A stretch of DNA of 36,292 nucleotides from Pseudomonadota bacterium (GTDB lineage Bacteria; Pseudomonadota; Alphaproteobacteria; Rhizobiales; Xanthobacteraceae). The stretch is from positions 1 through 36,292 of the forward strand of contig JAGXAJ010000044.1 in the NCBI GenBank assembly GCA_018971625.1, given 5' to 3'. Of the stretch, positions 1 to 9,991 are shown piece by piece. How positions within the stretch are numbered: position 1 is the stretch's first letter; the number at the start of each line of letters is the position of its first letter. Made by a program: the position numbers and the translations under genes. The notes under the pieces are model-generated. The model was not told the origin of the DNA and made no database searches. It worked only from the letters and a program-made list of their open reading frames with translations.

Positions 1-729
1 CGTATTGGTGAGAATCTTGATCCCCTGCTTCTCGAAGCGCTTGCGCGCCAGCCCGGCGATCTCCGCATCTTCCACGGGCAGGATTTGCGGCAAGACCTCA
101 ACCACGGTCACCTCTGCGCCCAATGTGTGAAAGAACGATGCGAACTCGATGCCGATCGCACCGGAGCCAATGACCAATAGTGATTTCGGCATCTTCTCCG
201 GCACCATCGCCTCGAAATAGGTCCAGATCAGCTTCTTGTCTGGCTCAAGCCCCGGCAGAACGCGCGGCCGGGCGCCGGTCGCAACGATGATGTGCTTCGC
301 CTGATAGACGCCCTCGCCTTGCGAGCCTTTGGGCGCTTCAACTTGCGACTTCTTCACCGTGAGCTTGCCCGGCGCATCAATCGTCGCTTCGCCCCAGATC
401 ACCGTGACTTTGTTCTTCTTCATCAGGAAGCCGACGCCGTCGTTAAGCCGCTTCGACACCCCGCGCGAGCGCTTCACCACCGCCTGGGGATCGAACGCGA
501 CTTTCTCGGCGGATAGCCCGTAATCCTTGGCGTTCTGAAGGTAGTGATAGATCTCAGCCGAGCGCAGCAGCGCCTTGGTCGGGATGCAGCCCCAGTTCAA
601 GCAGATGCCGCCGAGATAGGATTTCTCGACAATTGCTACCTTGTAGCCCAGTTGCGCTGCGCGAATCGCAGTAACATATCCGCCGGGTCCGGAGCCGATG
701 ATGACGATGTCGAAGGAGGTATCGGCCAT
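1..729 (-). CDS. lpdA: Dihydrolipoamide dehydrogenase (E3), N-terminal 243 residues, cut by the window edge
   Basis: E3 reoxidises the dihydrolipoyl arm of the pyruvate dehydrogenase complex, passing electrons through FAD and a redox disulfide to NAD+. I translated the minus strand from the ATG at 729; the frame stays open to base 1. Visible features are the FAD-binding glycine motif GSGPGGY (about residues 12-18), the redox-active pair in CLNWGCIPTK (Cys43 and Cys48), the ATGARPR segment near 150-156, and the start of the NAD-binding fold (GSGAIG, about 188-193). The usual length is about 465-470 residues, so roughly half is missing, only because the window ends. It lies 62 bases after pdhC on the same strand, which makes the assignment to the pyruvate complex, rather than the 2-oxoglutarate complex, likely. 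Confidence 0.96.
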   Translation of the reverse strand, partial: MADTSFDIVIIGSGPGGYVTAIRAAQLGYKVAIVEKSYLGGICLNWGCIPTKALLRSAEIYHYLQNAKDYGLSAEKVAFDPQAVVKRSRGVSKRLNDGVGFLMKKNKVTVIWGEATIDAPGKLTVKKSQVEAPKGSQGEGVYQAKHIIVATGARPRVLPGLEPDKKLIWTYFEAMVPEKMPKSLLVIGSGAIGIEFASFFHTLGAEVTVVEVLPQILPVEDAEIAGLARKRFEKQGIKILTNT

Positions 730-791
730 TCTCAAGTTCCCGTTAGCTCATGCCCGCGCATGATCGCCCCTGTGTCCTTGAAGACGAAGGT

Positions 792-2162
792 CTACACCAT
801 CATCATGACGGGGTTTTCGATCAGCATCTTGAATGCGCCAATCAATTCGGCACCGAGCGCGCCATCGACCGCGCGGTGATCGCAGGACAGCGTCACGCTC
901 ATGATATACGCCACCTCGATCTTGCCGTTGCGCACCACCGCGCGCTCCTCGCTGGTGCCAACCGCCAGGATGGTGGCGTGCGGCGGATTGATCACGGCGG
1001 TAAAATCCTTGATGCCGTACATGCCGAGATTTGATACGGCCGTAGTGCCGCCCTGATATTCATCCGGCTTGAGTTTGCGGGCCCGTGCGCGGGTGGCAAA
1101 ATCCTTCATCTCCGCCGAAATCGTCGACAGCGATTTGGTCTCGGCTTTGCGAATGATCGGGGTGATCAGGCCGCCGGGCATCGCGACAGCGACGCCGATG
1201 TCAGAATGCTTGTGCTTGACCATGCCGGATTCGGTCCAGCTCACATTACAGTCGGGAATTCGCTGCAGTGCGATCGCCAGAGCCTTGATGACGAAGTCAT
1301 TGACCGAAAGCTTGTAAACTGGCTTTTTCTCCTTGTCCTTCGGCGCCGCGCTGTTGATCTCTTCACGGGCCGCCAGCAGTTTACCGATATCGCAATCGAT
1401 CGTCAGATAGAAATGCGGAACGGTCTGCACCGACGCGGTCAGGCGCTGGGCAATGGTGCGGCGCATGCCATCATGCGGCACAACCTCGTAGCTGCCCGGC
1501 TCGAACAGCGCGAGGATCTGCTTGTCCGACATTGAAGCCGCACCTGCGCCTGCGAGCGCCGCAGGAGACGGCTTCAGTCCTCCCCCGCCGGATTTGGCCT
1601 GCTCAACGTCGCGCGCGATGATACGGCCGTGCGGGCCGGAACCATCGATGCGCGCAAGCTCGATGCCGGCCTCCCTGGCGAGACGACGCGCGAGCGGCGA
1701 AGAGAAAATGCGGTCGTGGCCATTGCCTTGCGCAGCGGCCGGTGCGGATGCCGGTGCCTGCCGGGCGGTTTTGACCAGCGCAGCTTCCTGCTTTGGTGCT
1801 TCGGCCTTGGTTTCTTGTTTGCCTTCCGGCTTCGGCTCAGGCTTTGCTTCGGATTTCGCTTCCGCTTTGGCTTCGGTCTTTTGCTGCTGCGGAGCCGCGC
1901 CGGCCGTCTTTACATCCTCGCCATCACCGGCCATCACCGCGATGACATCGTTGACCGCCACGTCCTGGGTACCCTCAGGCACCAGGATTTTCGCGATAGT
2001 GCCCTCGTCGACGGCCTCGACCTCCATCGTCGCCTTGTCGGTCTCGATCTCGGCGATCACGTCGCCGGATTTGACCTTGTCGCCCTCCTTCTTCAGCCAT
2101 TTGGCAAGGTTGCCCTTTTCCATCGTGGGCGACAGCGCAGGCATCAGGATGTTGATTGGCAT
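792..2162 (-). CDS. pdhC: Pyruvate dehydrogenase complex E2, dihydrolipoamide acetyltransferase
   Basis: This 456-residue core protein transfers the acetyl group from lipoate to CoA. Its domains in order are: one lipoyl domain (residues 1 to about 78, lipoylated Lys43 in ETDKATME); a flexible Ala/Glu/Lys/Pro-rich linker (about 85-145); the peripheral-subunit-binding domain (about 152-189, starting FSSPLARRLAREAGI); and the catalytic acyltransferase domain ending with the HRAVDG motif (His429, Asp433). The frame is open upstream to 2336, but that extension overlaps the DUF5076 gene. The ATG at 2162 lies two bases after that gene's stop and begins with the conserved lipoyl sequence MPINILMPALSP, so I chose it. 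AAGG about ten bases upstream is a plausible ribosome binding site. It belongs to the pdhA-pdhB-DUF5076-pdhC-lpdA run. Confidence 0.97.
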   Translation of the reverse strand: MPINILMPALSPTMEKGNLAKWLKKEGDKVKSGDVIAEIETDKATMEVEAVDEGTIAKILVPEGTQDVAVNDVIAVMAGDGEDVKTAGAAPQQQKTEAKAEAKSEAKPEPKPEGKQETKAEAPKQEAALVKTARQAPASAPAAAQGNGHDRIFSSPLARRLAREAGIELARIDGSGPHGRIIARDVEQAKSGGGGLKPSPAALAGAGAASMSDKQILALFEPGSYEVVPHDGMRRTIAQRLTASVQTVPHFYLTIDCDIGKLLAAREEINSAAPKDKEKKPVYKLSVNDFVIKALAIALQRIPDCNVSWTESGMVKHKHSDIGVAVAMPGGLITPIIRKAETKSLSTISAEMKDFATRARARKLKPDEYQGGTTAVSNLGMYGIKDFTAVINPPHATILAVGTSEERAVVRNGKIEVAYIMSVTLSCDHRAVDGALGAELIGAFKMLIENPVMMMV

Positions 2163-2164
2163 TA

Positions 2165-2470
2165 TCAGTGACCTTGTTGCGACCGTGGCCCGGTAGTGCC
2201 CATGTCGGTCGGCCGCGCGATTTCGGCGTCGAACATGTCGACGATGCGCGCCAACGCTTCGTCCTCGCTGTAGCTGCTCTCGCGTGAATAAGCCCGGGCG
2301 GCGTGGCGCGCGATATCGACCAACAGCAGGCCCCACATATCCGGCTCCTCGAAGGCACGCTGGAACGCGATGGAAAGTCCGCCGTCGAGGACGAAGGCGC
2401 GCAGCACTTCAGTGGCGTCATCGCGGCCAATGACATCCGGGGGCAATGGCTGCTCCTTGGGACCGGCCAT
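2165..2470 (-). CDS. DUF5076 family protein inside the pdh operon
   Basis: This 101-residue acidic protein has no signal peptide or membrane segment. It matches my memory of the DUF5076 proteins found between pdhB and pdhC in Bradyrhizobium; the biochemical role is not known to me. Its start at 2470 lies three bases after the pdhB stop, and its stop lies two bases before the pdhC start, so translation is probably coupled and the three genes share a transcript. The position suggests an accessory role in building or regulating the pyruvate complex, but that is inference from location only. The central part (around EEPDMWGLLLVDIARHAARA) looks helical and amphipathic. Confidence 0.85.
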   Translation of the reverse strand: MAGPKEQPLPPDVIGRDDATEVLRAFVLDGGLSIAFQRAFEEPDMWGLLLVDIARHAARAYSRESSYSEDEALARIVDMFDAEIARPTDMGTTGPRSQQGH

Positions 2471-2473
2471 GGG

Positions 2474-3883
2474 TCACCGATAACAAACAGCCTTGGCGGC
2501 CTCGACCACCTCGGCTACTGAAGGTAATGCCAGCTTTTCAAGGTTCGCCGCATAGGGCATCGGCACGTCTTTGCCCGACACCCGCGCTACCGGCGCATCC
2601 AGATAATCGAATGCGCGCTCCATGATACGCGCGGCGATTTCCGCGCCGACGCCGTTTTGCTGCCAGCCCTCTTCCACCGTCACAGCGCGGCCGGTCTTCT
2701 TCACGGACGCAACAATGGTATCACTATCCATCGGGCGCAGCGTACGCAGATCGATCACCTCGGCTTCGATGCCTTCCTTGGCAAGTTCTTCGGCCGCCTT
2801 CAGCGAATAGGTCATCCCGTTCGACCACGACACGATGGTGACGTGGCTACCGGAGCGCACCACGCGCGCCTTGCCGATCGGAATCACGTAATCATCGAGT
2901 TTCGGCACCTCGCCGCTATGGCCGTAGAGCATTTCGTTTTCGAGAAAGATCACCGGATTGGGATCGCGGATCGCGGCCTTCAGAAGGCCCTTGTAGTCGG
3001 CGGCTGAAAATGGCGCGACCACCTTGAGGCCGGGTACTTGCGAATACCAGGCCGAATAATCCTGACTGTGTTGCGCGGCGACGCGCGCGGCCGCCCCATT
3101 GGGCCCGCGGAACACGATCGCGCAGCCCATCTGTCCGCCCGACATATACAGCGTCTTGGCTGCAGAGTTGATGATCTGGTCCATGGCCTGCATGGCGAAA
3201 TTGAAGGTCATGAATTCGACGATCGGCTTCAGCCCGGCCATTGCCGCGCCGACGCCGATGCCTGCAAAGCCATGTTCTGTAATCGGCGTGTCGATCACAC
3301 GCCTGGCGCCGAATTCCTGCAGCAGCCCCTGGCTGACCTTGTAGGCGCCCTGATATTCGGCGACTTCTTCCCCCATCAGGAATACGTCGGCGTCGCGACG
3401 CATCTCTTCCGCCATCGCATCGCGTAGCGCTTCGCGGATGGTCATGGTCACCATTTCGGTACCGGCAGGCACTTCTGGATCCGGCTCCACAACAGCCTTC
3501 GGTGCCGAGGGCGGTGCTTTCCTCTCGTCGGACTTTTCCTGGCTCTTTGCTTCGGCCTTGACCTCGGCAGCCGGCTTAGAGTCGACCGCTTTCTCCGCCT
3601 TAGCCGGTGCAGGCGCCTTGCCGAGATCGGCGGCGCTCTCACCGTCGGCCAGGATGGTCGCAATCGGCGTGTTGACCGCAACGTCGGCGGTGCCTTCGGG
3701 GATCAGGATCTTGCCAAGTGTGCCTTCGTCGGTGGCTTCGACTTCCATCGTTGCCTTGTCGGTCTCGATCTCGGCAATAACGTCGCCGGACTTGATCGTC
3801 TCGCCTTCCTTTTTCAGCCACTTCGCGAGGTTGCCCTTTTCCATGGTAGGGGAAAGCGCGGGCATTAGTACTTGGGTTGGCAT
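2474..3883 (-). CDS. pdhB: Pyruvate dehydrogenase E1 beta subunit with N-terminal lipoyl domain
   Basis: This 469-residue subunit, with PdhA, forms the thiamine-diphosphate-dependent E1 that decarboxylates pyruvate and acetylates lipoate. Residues 1 to about 80 are a lipoyl domain with Lys43 in ETDKATME. A charged Ala/Lys/Glu/Pro linker runs to about 140, and the transketolase-like pyrimidine-binding and C-terminal domains follow (starting [17 protein letters not shown]). Most bacterial E1 beta chains lack the lipoyl domain and are about 325 residues; this fusion is known from alphaproteobacteria. The lipoyl domain is almost the same as that of PdhC, including an identical stretch [16 protein letters not shown]. 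The gene lies 26 bases after pdhA and three bases before the DUF5076 gene. Confidence 0.97.
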   Translation of the reverse strand: MPTQVLMPALSPTMEKGNLAKWLKKEGETIKSGDVIAEIETDKATMEVEATDEGTLGKILIPEGTADVAVNTPIATILADGESAADLGKAPAPAKAEKAVDSKPAAEVKAEAKSQEKSDERKAPPSAPKAVVEPDPEVPAGTEMVTMTIREALRDAMAEEMRRDADVFLMGEEVAEYQGAYKVSQGLLQEFGARRVIDTPITEHGFAGIGVGAAMAGLKPIVEFMTFNFAMQAMDQIINSAAKTLYMSGGQMGCAIVFRGPNGAAARVAAQHSQDYSAWYSQVPGLKVVAPFSAADYKGLLKAAIRDPNPVIFLENEMLYGHSGEVPKLDDYVIPIGKARVVRSGSHVTIVSWSNGMTYSLKAAEELAKEGIEAEVIDLRTLRPMDSDTIVASVKKTGRAVTVEEGWQQNGVGAEIAARIMERAFDYLDAPVARVSGKDVPMPYAANLEKLALPSVAEVVEAAKAVCYR

Positions 3884-3909
3884 ATTGGCTCCGAAAGTCA
3901 GCTTGGCGC

Positions 3910-4932
3910 TTAGCGATAGACATCGGTGTAAAGCTCGGACGCCTCCGGCTCGGGATCGTGCTGGGCGAAATCGGCAGCGCTATTCACGATTTTGCGCACC
4001 TCGGCGTCGATGGCTTTCAGTTCCTGCTCGGTCATCTCGCCCGCCAGCAGCCGGTTGCGAACCTGCTCGATCGGATCTTGGTCGTGACGAACCTTCTCAA
4101 CTTCCTCGCGCGTGCGATATTTCGCCGGATCCGACATCGAATGACCGCGGTAACGGTACGTCTGCATCTCCAGGATATAAGGTCCCTTGCCTTCCCGGCA
4201 CCACGCCACCGCCTCGTCGCCGGCGGCCTTCACCGCGCGGACGTCCATGCCATCAACCTGCATGCCCGGGATGTTGAAGGAAGCGCCGCGCTTGGAAAAA
4301 TCGGTCTGCGCCGAAGAGCGGGTCACTGATGTGCCCATGGCATAGCGGTTATTCTCGATCACATAGATCACCGGGAGTTTCCACAGCTCCGCCATGTTGA
4401 AGCTCTCATAGACCTGACCTTGATTCGAGGCGCCGTCGCCGAAATAAGCCAGGCTGACGAAATCATTGCCGCGGTAGCGATTGGCGAAGGCGAGGCCCGT
4501 GCCGAGCGGCACCTGGGCGCCGACGATACCGTGCCCGCCGAAGAAGTTCTTCTCCTTGCTGAACATATGCATGGAGCCGCCCTTGCCCTTGGAATAGCCA
4601 CCGTGGCGGCCGGTCAATTCCGCCATCACGCCCTTGGCTTCCATGCCACATGCCAGCATGTGTCCGTGGTCCCGGTATCCAGTTATGACCTGATCGCCCT
4701 TCTTGAGGGCCATCTGCATGCCGACGACGACCGCTTCCTGGCCGATATAGAGATGGCAGAAACCGCCGATCGCGCCCATGCCGTAGAGCTGCCCGGCCTT
4801 CTCCTCGAACCGGCGGATCAGCAACATGTCGCGTAGCGCGACCAGTTCCTGCTCCTTGGTGAATTCCGGCGGAGAGCCGTTGCCTCGCTCATTTGCAGCT
4901 TCCTTTGTGGCGGTCTTTTTCGGTGCGGCCAT
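3910..4932 (-). CDS. pdhA: Pyruvate dehydrogenase E1 alpha subunit
   Basis: This 340-residue protein is the thiamine-diphosphate-binding half of E1. The cofactor motif begins GDGASNQG (residues 165-172) and ends about 27 residues later with ENN (193-195). The segment [15 protein letters not shown] (about 260-273) corresponds to the phosphorylation loop of mitochondrial E1 alpha; regulation by phosphorylation is not implied here. The N-terminal 25 residues are lysine- and alanine-rich and variable. It is the first gene of the minus-strand pdh run; 142 bases upstream separate it from the FtsB-like gene and should contain the operon promoter, although I could not identify convincing -35/-10 boxes. 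Confidence 0.97.
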   Translation of the reverse strand: MAAPKKTATKEAANERGNGSPPEFTKEQELVALRDMLLIRRFEEKAGQLYGMGAIGGFCHLYIGQEAVVVGMQMALKKGDQVITGYRDHGHMLACGMEAKGVMAELTGRHGGYSKGKGGSMHMFSKEKNFFGGHGIVGAQVPLGTGLAFANRYRGNDFVSLAYFGDGASNQGQVYESFNMAELWKLPVIYVIENNRYAMGTSVTRSSAQTDFSKRGASFNIPGMQVDGMDVRAVKAAGDEAVAWCREGKGPYILEMQTYRYRGHSMSDPAKYRTREEVEKVRHDQDPIEQVRNRLLAGEMTEQELKAIDAEVRKIVNSAADFAQHDPEPEASELYTDVYR

Positions 4933-5074
4933 GGCATTTCCGGATGGGAAGGCGGAGTGTCTTCTCTAGCCCAACTCAAACCGCCATGAAAGGATTGCGT
5001 GTAACAGCAAAATTTCGCTGCAATGCGACACGAAACTTTCGAAATCGATTTTGCAAGGTTTTGAAATTTGACGC

Positions 5075-5389
5075 CTAGTTCGTATTGGTCCGGACCAGAT
5101 CGTGGGGATTGACGTAGTAGAGCTGATAGCGCGCACGCTCGTCGAGCATATCGGGATCGACCCGGTCGGAGCGCAGCAGCGAGACGCGGTGTTCGACCTG
5201 AGCACGTTCGTGCTTCAAGCGCGCCAACTCCGCGGTCAAGGCGATGATTTCCTGGTCGAGTTCCTGCTGCGCATTCAGCCCGTAGCGACCGGTATAGGCG
5301 TTGACGCCGAAATAACCGATCATCGCCGCCGCTATCGCATAGAGGGCAAGCCCGGTAAGCACGGATTTGAGGCGACTGCGAGAAACCAT
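5075..5389 (-). CDS. FtsB/DivIC-family septum formation initiator
   Basis: This 104-residue single-pass membrane protein has a short basic cytoplasmic start (MVSRSRLKSVL), one hydrophobic segment at about residues 11-30, and then a coiled coil (about 40-75, QQELDQEIIALTAELARL and following) typical of FtsB/DivIC. The C-terminal part RSDRVDPDMLDERARYQL resembles the family pattern that follows the coiled coil. Family members link the FtsL/FtsQ division subcomplex in the inner membrane. It lies directly upstream of pdhA on the same strand, a placement I remember from other alphaproteobacteria; any functional link to pyruvate metabolism is unproven. The ribosome binding site before the ATG is weak. 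Confidence 0.88.
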   Translation of the reverse strand: MVSRSRLKSVLTGLALYAIAAAMIGYFGVNAYTGRYGLNAQQELDQEIIALTAELARLKHERAQVEHRVSLLRSDRVDPDMLDERARYQLYYVNPHDLVRTNTN

Positions 5390-5452
5390 CGCCGGAGCAT
5401 GCGACGGCTCGGTTAATGCGATCCTAACGCGATGCCCGCTGGTTGGTCCTGC

Positions 5453-6004
5453 CTATCTGTAATGCTTTCCCACGAAAGCGGCATAGGCGTCGATATATTG
5501 CCTAAGGACTGCCCGCAGCGACTCCTTTGTCAATTCGCCGTTTTCGTCGAAGCCATCGCCAACGCCGTTGAGATAAATTTCGGGCTGGCCGAGGATCGGA
5601 CCGGAAATGCCCGGCAGAATGTTCTGCAGGTGCTTGGCCGCGCTGACGCCGCCAAGCGGTCCCGGCGAGTTGCTAACGATGCCGATCGGCTTGCCGAGGA
5701 ATGAGCTTTTGCCAGAAGGGCGCGAGGCGATATCGATGGCGTTCTTGAGCACGCCGGGGATCGAGCGGTTGTATTCGGCTGTCACGAAGATAACGCCACT
5801 CGATTTCTGGATCTTTTCACGAAACGCCACCCAGTCGGCCGGTGGTTCGGCTTCCATATCCTGATTGAAAAACGAAAGGCCATGCAGGGTGACAACGCTC
5901 AGCTTCAGCGTATCCGGCGCGAGCTTGGTCAGCGCGTTGGCGATTTTGAGTGTAAGGCTCTCCTTGCGGAGGCTGCCGACGATAACCACAATGCTGTGGG
6001 CCAT
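5453..6004 (-). CDS. NAD(P)H-dependent FMN reductase (flavodoxin-fold quinone/chromate reductase type)
   Basis: This 183-residue cytoplasmic flavoprotein belongs to the NADPH-dependent FMN reductase family, related to YieF/ChrR and azoreductase-type enzymes that reduce FMN, quinones or metal oxyanions. The phosphate-binding loop is GSLRKES near the N terminus (residues 11-17). The diagnostic family segment appears as AEYNRSIPGVLKNAIDIAS (about residues 96-114), and the isoalloxazine-contact loop SNSPGPLGGVSAAKHL follows. Length is normal for the family. The substrate cannot be told from sequence. It stands alone between eno and the FtsB-like gene, with gaps of 147 and 63 bases. Confidence 0.9.
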   Translation of the reverse strand: MAHSIVVIVGSLRKESLTLKIANALTKLAPDTLKLSVVTLHGLSFFNQDMEAEPPADWVAFREKIQKSSGVIFVTAEYNRSIPGVLKNAIDIASRPSGKSSFLGKPIGIVSNSPGPLGGVSAAKHLQNILPGISGPILGQPEIYLNGVGDGFDENGELTKESLRAVLRQYIDAYAAFVGKHYR

Positions 6005-6151
6005 GAGGTGTCCTTGCGATCTTGACGCGGCGCCACAACGGCAGGCGGCTCAACCAGCTTGATTCAAAACGATGTAACTGCATGAAGGTGCCAATCATCA
6101 GCAGGCGCCGCAAGCAAACCAAGCCGTCTCCGAACGCCAGCCTGACGCTCC

Positions 6152-7528
<1,377 letters not shown>

Positions 7529-7584
7529 CTATGCGTGACGCTGGCGGCTGAATTGTCTAATAGCTTGGCAATGGAGACGCCCTG

Positions 7585-8061
7585 ATGTCGAAGACCCCCA
7601 GCAAACCCGGAAAGTTCTCCGGGCTCCAACTCGGCCGCGCGGTGGAATGGCCGGATACGCCGGAAAAGGCCAAACTCGACCGTGTTGCCAACCCGCAAGC
7701 GGGAACACAATATCTGGTGCGATTTACCGCACCGGAATTCACCTCGCTCTGCCCGGTCACGGGACAACCGGATTTCGCGCATCTGGTGATCGACTATGTT
7801 CCAGGCCAATGGCTGCTGGAATCGAAATCGCTGAAACTCTATGTCGCGAGCTTTCGCAATCACGGCGCCTTTCATGAGGATTGCACGGTCATGATCGGCA
7901 AACGAATCGTAGCCGAGATCAGACCGAAATGGCTGCGCATCGGCGGCTACTGGTATCCGCGCGGCGGCATTCCGATCGACGTGTTCTGGCAGACGGGCAA
8001 GGCACCGAAGGACCTGTGGATTCCAGATCAAGGTGTCGCGCAATATCGCGGGCGGGGCTGA
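7585..8061 (+). CDS. queF: NADPH-dependent 7-cyano-7-deazaguanine (preQ0) reductase, unimodular QueF
   Basis: This 158-residue cytoplasmic enzyme reduces the nitrile of preQ0 to preQ1 in queuosine tRNA modification. It has the nucleophilic cysteine in [10 protein letters not shown] (Cys56, with Asp63), the QueF signature ESKSLKLY (79-86) for NADPH binding, and the catalytic FHE trio at 96-98. Its length fits the short single-domain type (as in Bacillus) rather than the long two-domain E. coli form. It is divergent from eno. I saw no preQ1 riboswitch-like leader in the 149 bases upstream. No other queuosine gene is in the window. Confidence 0.96.
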   Translation: MSKTPSKPGKFSGLQLGRAVEWPDTPEKAKLDRVANPQAGTQYLVRFTAPEFTSLCPVTGQPDFAHLVIDYVPGQWLLESKSLKLYVASFRNHGAFHEDCTVMIGKRIVAEIRPKWLRIGGYWYPRGGIPIDVFWQTGKAPKDLWIPDQGVAQYRGRG

Positions 8062-8124
8062 CCTCACTCGCGTCATCCCTGTGACGACGTGCTGATATGC
8101 CTTCTCATTCTCGCGACACACTGC

Positions 8125-8582
8125 GCCCGAGGTTTGCAATTTCGTTCGCCCCAAATGTAGAGGGCGCGTGCGATCCTCAAGAGAGGATGCAGGCCACCTC
8201 AAGTGAGGGGCAGGGAATGCCGGGTGTCCGATGCACCCGTGGTTCGGGCAAAAAATGCCCGGAATAGTGCCACAGGTTCACCGGTCTCACACCGACATTC
8301 CCTGCACAGTGGTCTTACGGTTTCCTTCGCGCTCTCCCGGGCGACCGGGCTTCCTTGCCACCCTCGCCTGCGCGGCGTGTCGGGCTCGTTAAGGCCGACA
8401 TCGCCTATCGCAAGCTTGACGCCAGCGTCGGGGCGTCAGGACCACACGACTTCGCCGTACGCAATTGCATCGTTCGTCCATGTGCATGACCACATGACGA
8501 CGCAGTCGCGTCCACCGCATCCCGCACCCAACGTTCGTGACGATGGCCAACGCCCCTCTGAGAGAGCACAGGACGCAACGTA
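8125..8582. repeat. Dispersed intergenic repeat of Bradyrhizobium type, with a cloverleaf-like core
   Basis: From 8062 to 8924 no gene is supported, and about 460 bases of it match my memory of a repeat scattered between genes in Bradyrhizobium genomes. The core is directly visible: a perfect 10-base inverted repeat (GCAGGGAATG at 8210-8219, CATTCCCTGC at 8296-8305) encloses three hairpins: CGGGTG/CACCCG (8221-8226, 8234-8239), CGGGCA/TGCCCG with an A5 loop (8245-8250, 8256-8261), and CGGT/ACCG (8282-8285, 8291-8294). Further hairpins follow, such as GACGCC/GGCGTC after 8418 and CATGTG/CACATG near 8480. Whether it is transcribed or mobile is unknown. The outer limits are approximate, and the family claim needs a genome search. 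Confidence 0.6.
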
Positions 8583-8882
8583 GAAACGACTGATTTGGGC
8601 TGGATGAAAACGAAATTATTTTTGCCTATGGAGCTGGACAGGCAAATCACGCTAGGGGTGGTAGCAATCTCGGCCGGGAGATGCCCAGCGCACGCGGTAA
8701 TATACTTTGACTAATTCTAGTTCTCGTTTGATGACAGCGTCATTGCGACCCGGAATCCTACGTAATTGAAATGACTGCTAGAATTTTCTTTTGTTCTGTG
8801 AGCAGAGCGCAGTCGGAGCGCCGGTAGTCGCCAAGTACTGAGAAGCCTCTGCGCTAAGCTGGCAATTCCTCCACGTGGAAAA
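8583..8882. other. Gene-free spacer between the repeat and the next gene
   Basis: About 300 bases, locally AT-rich around 8600-8800, with no open frame that looks coding. An 8-base inverted pair (AATTCTAG at 8713-8720, CTAGAATT at 8778-8785) is present but may be chance. I see no RNA gene or insertion-sequence end here. Confidence 0.4.
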
Positions 8883-8904
8883 GCCTGCCGGGTAAACGGC
8901 GGGC
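8883..8904 (-). terminator. Rho-independent terminator of the gene ending at 8925
   Basis: Read on the minus strand, GCCCGCCG and CGGCAGGC form an 8-base stem with one C-A mismatch around the 6-base loop TTTACC, followed at once by TTTT. It starts about 20 bases after the stop codon of the minus-strand gene. Confidence 0.65.
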
Positions 8905-8924
8905 TCCGACTTGGCTGAGAGGGC

Positions 8925-9257
8925 TCAACTGAGGCTGCCCTGGTCGGGAGATTGCGAGATATAGGGCAGAAAGTACACACCCTCGGGGCTGCCCAGGCGC
9001 TCCTGTTCCCAAGCCTTACGCTCCTCATCGGTAGCCGGGATGAATGCAAAGCAACTCCTGGCGCCCACTGTTTCGCCCCCTGCCGTTAGCGCCGCTTGGA
9101 CTATGCCATACACTTGTGGGGTCCCGATCAATTCCTGCATACGCTCATCTTCCGGCGATAAATTCACGGTGCCTACGCGCACACCATGCTCAGCCGGGCT
9201 GTCCTCGTTTAGAACGATGAAAATCGTGGTTAGCTCAGAATCCGTGGGTTCGCTCAT
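8925..9257 (-). CDS. Small acidic protein of unknown function
   Basis: I do not recognise this 110-residue protein. It is acidic, lacks a signal peptide or membrane helix, and reads like a folded domain (DSELTTIFIVLNEDSPAEHG near the N terminus, TDEERKAWEQERLGSPEG near the C terminus). Support for a real gene is good: a strong ribosome binding site GAGGAGA about seven bases before the ATG, no arginine-rich shadow composition, and a terminator hairpin just after the stop. It stands alone beside the dispersed repeat, so it may be accessory or lineage-specific. A function cannot be assigned. Confidence 0.7.
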   Translation of the reverse strand: MSEPTDSELTTIFIVLNEDSPAEHGVRVGTVNLSPEDERMQELIGTPQVYGIVQAALTAGGETVGARSCFAFIPATDEERKAWEQERLGSPEGVYFLPYISQSPDQGSLS

Positions 9258-9501
9258 TCCGATCTCTCCTCGCTTTCATCCCAAGCTAGCCTTGGCCGTA
9301 CTATCATCTTGATAAGCAAGACTTCCGCAATAGGGCAAAATTAAAAGCCGTCAATGACGGCCCAAGTAACTACGGCTTCAACCCCGAAAGCGAACCCACA
9401 TGAGTACACGCCGCAGTCATGTCATCATTCGGGCGATCTGTGCCGTAGGCTTAAAGACAAACCCTGCCATTCCATTTATCCCGGAAGAGAAGGGCTAACC
9501 G

Positions 9502-9951
9502 ATGTGGAAGCAACTTTGGCGAAAGTGGACGATCGACAAGCCAGCGGATTTCGGCGACCTGCTTTGGCAGGTATTTGTCGTTCAGTTAGCCGCATTCCTG
9601 AACCGGCTGACGTTCAGACATGTGATTGCCCTCATTCCCATTGTCGTTCTGGCGGTCGCCTACCACCACAACGTCCCCCTGCCTCCGGAATTGATGCTGG
9701 TCGGCGATTTCCTGGCCTATATCGACATCTTCTCGGTGATTTTGTTGGTCAGCCTGTTAGGGCGCGCATCGACAATTCTATACGTTGTCCGACGCGCCGC
9801 CGATATCATGCTCAGGCTGGCCAGCAAATTGCGTCGACCGGATTTCCGTCACCGGCGATTGCCCGGTGCAAGGACCATAAGACGGCTGATCTCCGGTGCG
9901 AAAAACGACGACGACCACCCTCTACCCGTCTACGGCATCAGTTGGGCGTGA
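9502..9951 (+). CDS. Small inner-membrane protein of unknown function
   Basis: I do not recognise a family for this 149-residue protein. The N terminus is amphipathic (MWKQLWRKWTIDKPADFGDL), followed by two probable membrane segments: about residues 40-55 (VIALIPIVVLAVAY) and 66-86 (LVGDFLAYIDIFSVILLVSLL). The C-terminal 55 residues are strongly basic (KLRRPDFRHRRLPGARTIRR), suggesting a cytoplasmic tail. An AGAAGGG ribosome binding site precedes the ATG. It converges on the LTXXQ gene, ending 40 bases before that gene's stop. It may be a conserved Bradyrhizobium hypothetical, which I cannot confirm. Confidence 0.65.
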   Translation: MWKQLWRKWTIDKPADFGDLLWQVFVVQLAAFLNRLTFRHVIALIPIVVLAVAYHHNVPLPPELMLVGDFLAYIDIFSVILLVSLLGRASTILYVVRRAADIMLRLASKLRRPDFRHRRLPGARTIRRLISGAKNDDDHPLPVYGISWA

Positions 9952-9991
9952 CGGCGTAGACGCGGCGATCAGAAAGACTGCGGCTCCTCGT

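Noticed and set aside
8203..8583. Open frame of 126 codons on the plus strand within the repeat
   Set aside because: It follows the dispersed repeat, is Arg/Pro/Ser/His-rich and lacks a ribosome binding site. I recall the same kind of translation from many spurious genes in Bradyrhizobium.
8717..9049. 110-codon minus-strand frame overlapping the small acidic gene
   Set aside because: Basic, Ser/Arg-rich and out of frame with the better-supported gene at 8925-9257; no ribosome binding site.
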